Of a stretch of 64,000 bases of DNA, positions 8,632 to 17,283 are shown piece after piece. Below the pieces are notes generated by a model that did no database searches, was not told where the DNA came from, and was given only the letters and a program-made list of their open reading frames with translations. A program made the translations under genes and the position numbers. Origin of the DNA: Streptococcus mitis. Its GTDB lineage: Bacteria; Bacillota; Bacilli; Lactobacillales; Streptococcaceae. The DNA lies in NCBI RefSeq assembly GCF_000722765.2, contig NZ_CP028415.1:936501-1000500 (forward strand), in the 5' to 3' direction. Each line of letters opens with the position of its first letter. The stretch's first letter is position 1.

Positions 8632-11600
8632 TTAATTAACTAAATTACTTTCTTTTCCAGATTCTATATTTTCTTTTAATAATTCAAAATCAACAAACTC
8701 AGCTAATCGACAATAATCACAATCGTTTTTACCACAACTACCAGTAAAATCAGCTGTATTCATATGAGACCAAAAGTTTTGAATTTGTGATGTAACTAAG
8801 TCTAAATCCTCTTTCGTAACTTGTATAGTGTGAATTGAATAGCCACTTTCAGTACTATTGTCATCAAGAAAAATATACTGAGTTTCAATTCGTTTATCAG
8901 TCATATCTATTTCAGAAGAATTTTCTAATAAAAGATTATAGAAGACTGCTTGACGCCAATAATCATGTCCAACTTCTAGCTCCTCAATACCTCTTTGAGC
9001 AGAACCTGTCTTATAATCTACAACTCGAATAAGATCATTATCAAATTCAAGCTTATCGATAATCCCATTGATTAAGTAATTATCTCCTAATTTAACACGA
9101 AGTTCTTTCTCTAAGAAAACATGCTCTCCTTTTAAACTATTTGGAATATAATATTCAAAAAGATTAGTCAGCAAGTTATGTCCGTATTCTTTTAATTCTT
9201 CTACAGACATTGTATCAATGATTTCCTCTTGATGAGAGTACAATGAACTATCATAGAATTCAATCGCTTCCTCTAATTGTAAATCTTCTTTATAGATTTT
9301 TTCCATTGTTTCATGAATTGCAGTCCCAAATACGGGGCCTGTGGGGGCATGATTGATTGTTATTTTTGTAGATTTTTCTTTTGCTCCTGATGATAATCCT
9401 GCTGCTTGAGATAACTGTAAAACATCATCAAAGTAGATACTCTTTGGACAACGCAGGTAACGATTCAATTTGCTAACGCTTAAACTCTTATAATTTCCCC
9501 GTGTTTGTTGATAAGTCGCAACCTCTAAGGCTTCAGTATTATCAAATTTAGGTGCTGTGTTAGCCAATACTTGGAGACAGTAGTCGCATGGGTAATTATC
9601 TCTGTCCTTTTTCAAAACTCCACAACCACAGTTAAAATCACCTTGTTTAATTTTCATAATAGACTCTTTAATCTGATTAAGCACTATATCAACTTCCTTT
9701 TGAGTGATTCGTATATCTTCAGTTTCAGAAAAACCATCTTCATTCATTGAATCCTCAACAAAAACATACTTAACTAGTATTTCTTTGTCAGAAATATCGA
9801 TACCGGCATTTTTGAACAGGATATAATAAAATACAGCCTGACGCCAATAATCACCACCTAGAGGGACTTTTTCACTCGGAGCTACTAATTTCTTTTTAGC
9901 ATTTTCAGCATTTCCTGTTTTATAGTCAATTAGACGTACTATATTGCATTCGGATTCAATTTTATCGATTTTTCCGTTTATCTCGATATCAGATACTTCC
10001 GATAGGTCTACGGTGGTATTTAAAATATCGCCTAGTCGAACACCTTGAATAGGTACCTCAACTGCAACTACACCATCTTTGAGGTAGCCAGCTTTCTTGT
10101 AAAGATTTTCGATAATCTTTTTCCCTCTAGCATAGTCATCTTTCTTTATTCTATCTGAAGTCAATTGATAAGATTTTTCTTCAAAGACTGTCTCAAATAA
10201 TTTTAAAGCTTCTTCTGGAGAAAGTACTGTTTTTGCAGTTAATTCTGAACTTTGTGAACCATCTACAGAAATATATATTTTTTCTAAGACTTCGTGAATG
10301 ATGCTACCGAATACCATAGCTTCGTTTGTTTCAGATGGTAATTTTAATCCCTTATTGAAATAAAAACTCAAAGGACATTTAAGAAAAGAATTTAATGTAC
10401 TAACGCTTAAACTCAATTCGTCAAAAATTTCATTGAGAACATCGTTAGAAAATTTCGGTATTACTACTTTATCTACAGATTGACGATCCTCAAAAGATTC
10501 TGTCACGTCTACCTCATCAATAAATTCCTCAAATTCATTAATTAAGTGGGTTTTAGTAGAATCATCAGAATAAGAGAGATGGAGCACCTTCTTTGCCCGA
10601 GTCATGGCAACATAAAACAAGCGACGGTTCTCCTCTTCTTTTAGTTGAGATTCATTTTCATCTTTTCCATTTAAACTTGGTGGATAAGCGAATCTACCTG
10701 AATTATTTTCACCTCCTGGCCAAGCTTCACTCTTTTTCTTTCCATCATTGCATTTCATTATAAATACATGTTCAAACTCCAATCCTTTGGAACCATGAGC
10801 TGTCATTAATTGAACGCAGTTACTTGGAGAACCTGAGATATCTTCAATTGGTAGACTAATTCCCATTTCTTCTAAAGCTGATAATTGATTTAAAAATTCT
10901 TTTACAGTCAATTTAGGATGGATGTGGCATTCCATCAACATTAACTTGTAAAGTTCATTTAAAACAGAAACCAAATGATATTTTTCTTTTGACTTCATAA
11001 TATACTCATCGATACTTAAAGATTTTAATACATCGCTAAGGACATACATAGGCGATAGGTATTTTGATGATTTATTTACTTTTTTGCGAACGATTTCTAA
11101 TTTTTTATCAATTTCTGCTATAGTGGAAATTGAAATTTTTTCATCTTTCTTTAGATTCCGTATCATAGCGATTTCTGATAGTTCTATCTCAAAGAAATCA
11201 AAATATACAATTTTTCGAAGTTCTCTAACATTTCTTGATGGTTGGCAAAGATATTTTAAAATAGCTACAATTTTTTTGAAAAAAGGTTCACTAAATAAAT
11301 CTTTATTTTCTTTCATTTGAACGAAAATACCATTATCACGAAGAATCTTCGCAAACTCTTCTCCGTAAGAATTTCTTCCATAAATGACTCCGATTTCATC
11401 AGGAGATACACCCGAATCAATCAACTCTTTAATCTCAGTAAGTACACCAAACATTTCAGCTTTTGCATTTGCGTAGGATTTCAAGATTGGCAATTGATAG
11501 TCATAATCTTTGTTAGCTCCTGCTGCAATGAGAAGTTTCTCTTCTCTTGGATTATGACTGATTAGTTGTCTTGAAGCGTCAATGATAGCTTGGGAAGAAC

Positions 11601-12630
11601 GGTAATTTTCATCAAGTACTATTTTCGTAGGTTTATACTTCTTATCAAAATCTCGAATATTATTTGCACTTACTCCTTGGAAACGATAAATACTTTGATC
11701 ATCATCCCCTACAACAAAAATATTTGGATTGTCTTTTCCTTTTACTAGTAAATCTACAAGTTTATTCTGAACAACTGAAGTATCCTGAAACTCATCAACA
11801 AATAAATATTTTATTGTATCAGATACACTTCTTTGGAAAGTATCATCTTCCTCCAACTTTTCAATAGTCCAAAGAATCATATCATCAAAGTCAAAATAAT
11901 TATGGTTACTGATATCATTACTGTATTTTTTAACAATATCAACTCCAGCAAGTAATTTTTTAGTATTTTCTTGTAATTCGTTTATCGCATTATCTTTGTA
12001 ATCTCCAACTTTCTTATCTTTAGTATTTCTAGCATATTTGAATTTACTATACAAATCATCTCCAGGTATAGATAAATCAATCATTTTAAAGTATTCATCT
12101 ATCTCTTTTTCAAAATCCTCCTTGTTCAGATTTTCACGTTTCATTTTATAAAAAAGTTCTAATAGCTGGTCTTTAGCAGAATAACGTTTACCAGAGTTTT
12201 TATAAAGAGGATTCCCTTCTATAACATATTCATCCATAATTTCTTTTAGGATTTCATATTTGGCTGCTGTTGAGATAATTTGGGGTTGTCCACCGAAAAT
12301 TTCAGAGTTTCTTAAGATTAACTCACTACAAAAAGCATGGATTGTCGATACTCTTACCTTACGTCCTTCTTCTCCAATCAATTTTTCTAATCTATCCAAC
12401 ATTTCTGATGCACCTGCCTCTGTATATGTTAAACAGACAATTTCTTCTGGACTTGTATGATAATTTGTTAAAATATTTGCGACACGACGTGACAGAATTT
12501 GAGTTTTACCTGTACCAGGACCAGCAATAACCATAACAGGTCCTTCCACCGTATCAACTGCTTTTTTCTGTTGTTTATTAAGTTTATCATATTCTTCTTT
12601 AAATAAAGTTTTAAAATCTTCTGTTGTCAT
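8632..12630 (-). CDS. UvrD/Rep-type superfamily 1 helicase with two tandem PD-(D/E)XK Fe-S nuclease domains
   Basis: 1332 residues. The helicase occupies about 1-710: Walker A GPGTGKT (37-43), STIHAFC (95-101), Walker B DEFQDTS (279-285), GDDDQSIYRFQG (308-319), TAHGSKGLEFEHVF (610-623) and YVAMTRAKK (673-681). Two RecB/AddB-like nuclease domains follow. The first spans about 740-1020: Cys752, GSIIHE, NGKIDK with Asp889, DYKTG at 902-906, then Cys1001/1003/1015/1018. The second spans about 1048-1310: Cys1061, GTAIHE, NGIIDK with Asp1192, DYKTG at 1205-1209, then Cys1299/1304/1307. Both keep catalytic and four-cysteine iron-sulfur positions. The shared 'DYWRQAVFY' shows internal duplication. 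It is not the housekeeping RexA/RexB. It is last in a run with a ClpC-like ATPase, 121 nt after the 176-aa gene, and has a promoter-like site of its own. Predicted role: DNA unwinding and degradation, probably in defence. Confidence 0.9.
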   Translation of the reverse strand: MTTEDFKTLFKEEYDKLNKQQKKAVDTVEGPVMVIAGPGTGKTQILSRRVANILTNYHTSPEEIVCLTYTEAGASEMLDRLEKLIGEEGRKVRVSTIHAFCSELILRNSEIFGGQPQIISTAAKYEILKEIMDEYVIEGNPLYKNSGKRYSAKDQLLELFYKMKRENLNKEDFEKEIDEYFKMIDLSIPGDDLYSKFKYARNTKDKKVGDYKDNAINELQENTKKLLAGVDIVKKYSNDISNHNYFDFDDMILWTIEKLEEDDTFQRSVSDTIKYLFVDEFQDTSVVQNKLVDLLVKGKDNPNIFVVGDDDQSIYRFQGVSANNIRDFDKKYKPTKIVLDENYRSSQAIIDASRQLISHNPREEKLLIAAGANKDYDYQLPILKSYANAKAEMFGVLTEIKELIDSGVSPDEIGVIYGRNSYGEEFAKILRDNGIFVQMKENKDLFSEPFFKKIVAILKYLCQPSRNVRELRKIVYFDFFEIELSEIAMIRNLKKDEKISISTIAEIDKKLEIVRKKVNKSSKYLSPMYVLSDVLKSLSIDEYIMKSKEKYHLVSVLNELYKLMLMECHIHPKLTVKEFLNQLSALEEMGISLPIEDISGSPSNCVQLMTAHGSKGLEFEHVFIMKCNDGKKKSEAWPGGENNSGRFAYPPSLNGKDENESQLKEEENRRLFYVAMTRAKKVLHLSYSDDSTKTHLINEFEEFIDEVDVTESFEDRQSVDKVVIPKFSNDVLNEIFDELSLSVSTLNSFLKCPLSFYFNKGLKLPSETNEAMVFGSIIHEVLEKIYISVDGSQSSELTAKTVLSPEEALKLFETVFEEKSYQLTSDRIKKDDYARGKKIIENLYKKAGYLKDGVVAVEVPIQGVRLGDILNTTVDLSEVSDIEINGKIDKIESECNIVRLIDYKTGNAENAKKKLVAPSEKVPLGGDYWRQAVFYYILFKNAGIDISDKEILVKYVFVEDSMNEDGFSETEDIRITQKEVDIVLNQIKESIMKIKQGDFNCGCGVLKKDRDNYPCDYCLQVLANTAPKFDNTEALEVATYQQTRGNYKSLSVSKLNRYLRCPKSIYFDDVLQLSQAAGLSSGAKEKSTKITINHAPTGPVFGTAIHETMEKIYKEDLQLEEAIEFYDSSLYSHQEEIIDTMSVEELKEYGHNLLTNLFEYYIPNSLKGEHVFLEKELRVKLGDNYLINGIIDKLEFDNDLIRVVDYKTGSAQRGIEELEVGHDYWRQAVFYNLLLENSSEIDMTDKRIETQYIFLDDNSTESGYSIHTIQVTKEDLDLVTSQIQNFWSHMNTADFTGSCGKNDCDYCRLAEFVDFELLKENIESGKESNLVN

Positions 12631-12670
12631 CGTTTTACCTCACTCAACTATAAGTACTTCTATTGTGTTA

Positions 12671-12697
12671 ATTATACCATATTTAAAAGCGTTTTCA
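12671..12697 (-). promoter_or_regulatory. Promoter before the helicase-nuclease gene with cre-like motif
   Basis: Minus strand: -10 TATAAT at 12671-12676. A sequence close to a catabolite-responsive element (TGAAAACGCTTTTA, 12684-12697, one mismatch from TGWAANCGNTNWCA) overlaps the spacer and -35 position. The gene could therefore be transcribed apart from the ClpC-like operon. The cre call is weak. Confidence 0.5.
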
Positions 12698-12751
12698 CAT
12701 ATGGTGTTAAATACTGACTTAAGTATTTTAGAATCTATAAGAAAAGAAAAC

Positions 12752-13282
12752 CTAAATATTAAAATCACCTCGTTTTGTTTCAATAACTCTCATTGCAGCT
12801 TTAACCGCATGAAACTCATCAATTAAGTTCCCAAGAAGATTATAGTTTTGCCTAGTTAGTCTTCCGGACATTATTTTTTGGGAAATTTCTTGGAAACTAT
12901 TTAAATGACTCTCTACACTTAATAACATTTCCTTAGCATCCTTTAAGTAATATTTTCTTGCTAAATTTTCAACTTCTTCCTTGAATGAGTCAACATTATA
13001 TTCATGAATGGTAATCTTCTTTCCTTCCATAATAACATCATTTGCCTCATAACAAGTAATAAATTTTTGTTCGATTGTATTACATACAAAAATTACCCCA
13101 TAATCCGAAACATATTTTTTCTCTTCTGGCCGTTGTTCGACCGTCGAATCATAAATAGTTAAGCTAGCAATTTGCCTTCCAACCCATTTAGAAAGAGAGT
13201 CTGCATTCACCTCAAACCGTTCCTGAGCTCTTTGTGCAAAATGATCCGTCCATGTATACTGGGGTGCATAAGAAAGTCCCAT
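12752..13282 (-). CDS. 176-aa protein with possible RelE/BrnT-like N-terminal domain
   Basis: The first half (YTWTDHFAQRAQERF ... 'DYGVIFVCNTIEQKFITCY') has the layout of small nuclease-toxin folds: a His-rich helix, then strands ending in a conserved tyrosine. The second half (about 95-170) is predicted helical and charged. The start at 13282 has AAAGGAG and lies 19 nt after the ClpC-like gene, so it belongs to that operon. No definite family recognised. The toxin-like fold is an inference from pattern and should be treated as weak. Confidence 0.65.
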   Translation of the reverse strand: MGLSYAPQYTWTDHFAQRAQERFEVNADSLSKWVGRQIASLTIYDSTVEQRPEEKKYVSDYGVIFVCNTIEQKFITCYEANDVIMEGKKITIHEYNVDSFKEEVENLARKYYLKDAKEMLLSVESHLNSFQEISQKIMSGRLTRQNYNLLGNLIDEFHAVKAAMRVIETKRGDFNI

Positions 13283-13301
13283 ACTTTTCTCCTTTCATGG
13301 A

Positions 13302-15935
13302 TTATCTCTTTAAAACTTCAAAAAGTAATTCAACTCCATCTGAATATACAACTACCTTGTCTCCTTTATTGAGACAACCATTGATAATTAACTCTGACAA
13401 TGGTGTTTCAACTAATTTTGTAATACCTCTCCTAATTGGGCGAGCGCCGTTTTCAGGATCATATGTCTTTTTAGCAAGTAATTCGATTGCATCTTCGAAA
13501 AATTCCAGTTCATAACCACTATCCTTAATGATGTTTACTTCTTTTTCAAGTAATAATTTTGTAATTTGAAGAATTGATTCTTCCGTAAAAGGTTTAAAGG
13601 TTACAATTTCATCTATACGATTTAATAATTCCGGACGGAAAAAGTTTTGAACAGCTTCCATCGTCTGTTCTCGAATGGTTTGTTCAGATTGTTCTTGCGT
13701 TTCAATTCTTGAAAAACCAACCTTTTTATCTTTTTTAATGGCATTTAAACCTAGATTAGAGGTTAAGATAATAATCGTATCGGTAAAATCAACTTTTTGT
13801 CCCATAGCATCCGTTAGGATACCATCATCAAAAACTTGTAACATTAAATCATAGACTTTAGGGTGAGCTTTTTCAATCTCATCAAGAAGTACAACTGCTT
13901 TCGGATTTCTTTTAACAGCATTTGTTAAAACTCCCCCTTGACCAAATCCTTTGTAACCTGGAGGAGCACCAATTAATTTTGAAACTTCATGTTCTTGTTG
14001 GTATTCTGACATATCCAATCGAATAAGATCCTCTACTGAACCTGTTAGCTCTTCTGATAATATCTTTGCTGTTTCTGTTTTACCTACGCCACTAGTACCT
14101 AGGAACAAAAAGACTCCGATAGGACGTTTAGGATTTCTAAATCCTGTTTTTGAACGAATTACAGCTTCTGCGACCGAATTTGTAGCATCTGATTGGCCAA
14201 TAACTTTTTCTGCTAAAGTATTTTTTAATTTGGAAAGACGAAGTAATTCTTGTCCCTCAGCTTCTTTTCCAACCTTCATGTCTTGTTCCTTAACTTCAAC
14301 ACCTGCTTTTTGTTCTACCGCTTTCTTTATGTCATCTTTTGAAATTTTAAGCTCATACTTACTAACAGTTAAGTTGTTGCGAGCCCCTAGAAATTCACCA
14401 AGTTTATTTTCAAGTCTTTCTCTTATTTCTTCTATAGCCTCCTCATTGTATTCAATAGCTTGTGCTTTTTCCAATTCTTCCTTCAACTCATTGACTTCAT
14501 TTTGATAGTCTCTAATCAGAGTAACTTCTTGTTTGGCTTCAATCCGGACCAAAGCACCTGCATTATCAATGATTGTAAAGGCGGAGTCGGGTAGTTTTTC
14601 TCCTTTTAAATACTTCTTGGCAAGTCTCACCGCTAGTTCGATTGTGTCTTGTTCAAAATTTACATGATGAAAATTTTCATATGCAGGTGCTATTGTCTCA
14701 ACAATTTTCACTGTATCTTCGATACTTGGTTCCTCTACAATTACTTTCTCAAAGCGACGTACAAAAGCAGTGTCACCTGAAACATATGTATTCCACTCTG
14801 ACGAGGTGGTTGCTCCAATAATTCGAAAATCTCCCCGTGCCATTAAAGGCTTGAATAAATCTGTTAAAGATTTGGCTCTTCCTAACATATGAATTTCATC
14901 AATAAATAAGATAATATCTTTTTCCCGCTTCATTTCTTCTATGAATCTATTGATACCTTCACTCGTATAAGCATTCAGTGTTGCATGCAAATCATTTAAA
15001 TTAAATTGAAGGATTTTCTTTCCCTTAAGAGATAAAACCTCATCTCTAGAGATACGCATTGCAATACCGTCTACAATAGCCGACTTACCAACGCCTCCAT
15101 CTCCTAGTAGCACTACATTGTTTTTATCTCTACGTGTGAGGGCAATCTCCACTTTTCGAATCTCATCATCACGTCCTACAACCTCCATTAACTCTCCATT
15201 AAGAGCCTTCGAAGTGATATCTGTAGCTATATCATTTAAAAGAGAGTAATCTGGATTTGATAATTTAGAGGAGATATGTGCTGCTCTTTTTTCTTTGCTG
15301 GCTCTATCTCTCTCCGCTTTTCCATCTGTTAGCGCACGAAATCTAAACCATGAATTTGTAAAAACATCTAGCAATCCATCTTCTGAGTAACTATTTCTAC
15401 CACTCAACAAGTATTGTTTGTAAATTAAGTGATTTGCATTTGTTTCCTGCTCTTGGGAAATTCCAGATAGAATCCAATAAGAATCAATGACACCATCAGG
15501 AGAATTTTGCAAGCGCATCTCTTCAGCAAAATCAAAGATAGATTTCATATATTCAGACATTGGAAATTCATCACATTCAGCAAAATAGTAAGAAGAGGGT
15601 GCTTCTTTTATGATTTCTACAGGTGAAGAAGTAATTTGATTATGGATTATCCTTCTTTTAGAAAAAGCTTCTAATTCTTCGCTCTCAATATTGGTACGAG
15701 GTCTACTTCCAATCATTTTTCCATTAGCAAATTCCTTTAACAATTTGCCTTTTGTTAAAGAATAATATCCTAAAGCATATCCTATTCCTGTATCCCTTAC
15801 ATCCAATAGACTAAACAGAATATCCTGACTTTCTATCACTTTATACTCTTTTTTAAGAATACGATTAGACAATTCTTTCAAAGCAAGTTTTAATTGGCGA
15901 CTAACTTTATATTCTACAGTATGTTTTTTTGACAT
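13302..15935 (-). CDS. ClpC/ClpA-like double AAA+ unfoldase, diverged, with ClpP-type loop
   Basis: 877 residues. A diverged N-terminal region (1-200) with two Clp-N-like repeats ('LALKELSNRILKKEYKVIES', 'YMKSIFDFAEEMRL') is followed by D1 (Walker A GDGGVGKS 278-285, Walker B ILFIDE 342-347), a short coiled middle segment (about 473-520, ClpC-like, shorter than ClpB) and D2 (Walker A GTSGVGKT 613-620, Walker B VVLLDE 681-686, arginine-finger region RPELLNRID 767-775). D2 keeps the pore GYKG (660-663), while the D1 pore loop reads AYTSEG instead of KYRG. A VGF at 739-741 matches the tripeptide by which ClpC docks to ClpP. Not the housekeeping ClpC, ClpE or ClpL. Starts 11 nt after the 76-aa gene. 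Predicted to unfold a specific protein target for ClpP. Confidence 0.9.
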   Translation of the reverse strand: MSKKHTVEYKVSRQLKLALKELSNRILKKEYKVIESQDILFSLLDVRDTGIGYALGYYSLTKGKLLKEFANGKMIGSRPRTNIESEELEAFSKRRIIHNQITSSPVEIIKEAPSSYYFAECDEFPMSEYMKSIFDFAEEMRLQNSPDGVIDSYWILSGISQEQETNANHLIYKQYLLSGRNSYSEDGLLDVFTNSWFRFRALTDGKAERDRASKEKRAAHISSKLSNPDYSLLNDIATDITSKALNGELMEVVGRDDEIRKVEIALTRRDKNNVVLLGDGGVGKSAIVDGIAMRISRDEVLSLKGKKILQFNLNDLHATLNAYTSEGINRFIEEMKREKDIILFIDEIHMLGRAKSLTDLFKPLMARGDFRIIGATTSSEWNTYVSGDTAFVRRFEKVIVEEPSIEDTVKIVETIAPAYENFHHVNFEQDTIELAVRLAKKYLKGEKLPDSAFTIIDNAGALVRIEAKQEVTLIRDYQNEVNELKEELEKAQAIEYNEEAIEEIRERLENKLGEFLGARNNLTVSKYELKISKDDIKKAVEQKAGVEVKEQDMKVGKEAEGQELLRLSKLKNTLAEKVIGQSDATNSVAEAVIRSKTGFRNPKRPIGVFLFLGTSGVGKTETAKILSEELTGSVEDLIRLDMSEYQQEHEVSKLIGAPPGYKGFGQGGVLTNAVKRNPKAVVLLDEIEKAHPKVYDLMLQVFDDGILTDAMGQKVDFTDTIIILTSNLGLNAIKKDKKVGFSRIETQEQSEQTIREQTMEAVQNFFRPELLNRIDEIVTFKPFTEESILQITKLLLEKEVNIIKDSGYELEFFEDAIELLAKKTYDPENGARPIRRGITKLVETPLSELIINGCLNKGDKVVVYSDGVELLFEVLKR

Positions 15936-15946
15936 ATGATTTCCCC

Positions 15947-16177
15947 TTACAATAATTTTTTTAGTGTTTCCTTAACATCTTCATCAAGATACAATACTTG
16001 TGAATACGCATCCTCTACATTCCAAGCAAGAAATTTCCCCTCTGCTAAGTGTCTTAGATCAGATAAAGTTAGCGAAATCATATCACCAGTAACATACCTC
16101 CCATGAAACTCTATTACTTCTTTTATATTTTCTAACCATTCTATTTCAAAATCTTCTCTTATTTCACATTTATACAT
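15947..16177 (-). CDS. 76-aa acidic protein, first gene of the ClpC-like operon
   Basis: Small, soluble and acidic (MYKCEIREDFEIEWLENIK ... 'LSDLRHLAEGKFLAWNVED'). Ribosome site AAGGAAAGAAGG, start at 16177. It is the first gene after the palindromic operator/promoter at 16211-16250, and its stop is 11 nt before the ClpC-like gene. Such a position suits an adaptor or substrate protein for the unfoldase, but that is inference. No family recognised. Confidence 0.7.
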   Translation of the reverse strand: MYKCEIREDFEIEWLENIKEVIEFHGRYVTGDMISLTLSDLRHLAEGKFLAWNVEDAYSQVLYLDEDVKETLKKLL

Positions 16178-16210
16178 CTATTGTTACCTTCTTTCCTTAT
16201 CTGTATCTCT

Positions 16211-16250
16211 ATTATAAATGAAGAGGTAGACAAAATTTGTCTACCTCTTC
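16211..16250 (-). promoter_or_regulatory. Promoter with 31-bp palindromic operator before the ClpC-like operon
   Basis: Minus strand: -10 TATAAT at 16211-16216. A palindrome with 15-bp arms around a single central base lies at 16220-16250, with core TAGACA-N5-TGTCTA at 16227-16243. The GTCTACC edge is 8 nt from the -10. The same core and the same 8-nt spacing occur at 18471-18503 and 23535-23570. The palindrome touches the stop codon of the WYL gene. It could form an RNA hairpin too, but no U run follows. Confidence 0.75.
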
Positions 16251-17199
16251 ATTTTTTATAATTTTTTAATGTTTTTTCAAGAGATTCTTGTATTTCTTCA
16301 ATCAACTTTTGAGGTGATAAAAGAGTTACTGCCTCACCTTGCCCTAGAATCCATCGTTTGAGACCTGGAGTGTTTTGACTTGTAATTTTTACTTTTATTT
16401 CATCATAATTCTCAGAAAGAATTTTATGCTCTGGAAACTGATCTAAAACAATTTCAGCATTTCCTTTATAGATTAAAGTAACATCAATTTTTCTTCCTTC
16501 AAAAGCATCTACTTTTTGATTTCGAACCTCCCCATCTTTATACTTATCCTTATGTTCAATCACTGGTTTCTTTATATGAGATTTACTAAGAGTCTCAATT
16601 CTATCAACTCGATACGTTGTATACTTTTCATGTTTCAAATGGTAAGCAACTAAATAAAAATAGTGGGCATCATAATAGAGGGAAACAGGAAAAATGATGT
16701 GGCTTTTGACATCTTTCAACGGAGCTTTATATTCTATTTCGAGCATTTGTTTCCTGCGAATAGCTTCCGATAAAAACCAAATTGTGTCAATTCTGTCCTT
16801 ATCATTAGTCAGTGATTTATAGTTATAACGCTCACTACCAATAATGGCTTCTATCTCTTTTTGTTCTTCAATCGAGAGCAAAGATAGAAGATTTTCGAGC
16901 AAGGATTTTAGTTCGGATTCGTTTAGTGCACGATTCTCTAAAAGTATTTTTGAGATTACCAAAATATCCTTTTTATTAAAAGTTGTTTTACCAATCAAAC
17001 GATAGGTGTTATCTGAAGTATCGAATTTTATCTCTGTATTATGTATATGCTGATCTTGCAAAAAACTTTTCAAATTACTTATATATCTTTGTGCAGTTCT
17101 ATTATCAATCTCAAATTCTTCACTTAATTGAGCTTTTGAAAGCCTCTGACCAGCTTGTAAACGGAGAAAGATTGTTAAAAGTCGTTCTTGTGGTTTCAT
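16249..17199 (-). CDS. WYL-domain transcriptional regulator (DeoR/HTH_11-type N terminus)
   Basis: 316 residues. A winged helix-turn-helix occupies about 1-60 ('LSKAQLSEEFEIDNRTAQRYI'). A WYL domain covers about 140-240: 'LYYDAHYFYLVAYHL' in the WYL strand position and 'YRVDRIETL' for the conserved arginine. A WCX-type C-terminal domain follows to the end. WYL proteins sense ligands, often nucleotides or nucleic-acid fragments, and many sit in defence loci (BrxR/CapW). The gene lies 84 nt after the 378-aa gene and directly before the palindromic operator at 16220, so it probably shares the promoter at 18471 and controls three units by that palindrome. Confidence 0.92.
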   Translation of the reverse strand: MKPQERLLTIFLRLQAGQRLSKAQLSEEFEIDNRTAQRYISNLKSFLQDQHIHNTEIKFDTSDNTYRLIGKTTFNKKDILVISKILLENRALNESELKSLLENLLSLLSIEEQKEIEAIIGSERYNYKSLTNDKDRIDTIWFLSEAIRRKQMLEIEYKAPLKDVKSHIIFPVSLYYDAHYFYLVAYHLKHEKYTTYRVDRIETLSKSHIKKPVIEHKDKYKDGEVRNQKVDAFEGRKIDVTLIYKGNAEIVLDQFPEHKILSENYDEIKVKITSQNTPGLKRWILGQGEAVTLLSPQKLIEEIQESLEKTLKNYKK

Positions 17200-17283
17200 A
17201 TCTTACCAATCGATTCTATTAATTTAAAATAATTTATTGAAATCTTTATTTTCTAAAGCTGATAACATAAATACAACTTCACT

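Noticed and set aside
8632..12630. Helicase-nuclease as the housekeeping RexA or RexB (AddAB)
   Set aside because: Domain plan differs (two nuclease domains on one chain with intact UvrD motifs), there is no partner subunit, and it lies in an accessory region.
12684..12697. cre site as proof of CcpA control of the helicase-nuclease
   Set aside because: One mismatch in an AT-rich promoter; kept only as a weak note in the promoter entry.
13302..15935. AAA+ protein as ordinary ClpC, ClpE, ClpL or ClpB
   Set aside because: N-terminal domain diverged, no zinc finger, short middle domain, altered D1 pore, accessory context.
16220..16250. Palindrome read simply as the terminator of the WYL gene
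   Set aside because: No U run follows on the minus strand, a -10 follows at once, and the same core and spacing recur at two other promoters. An operator is the better reading.
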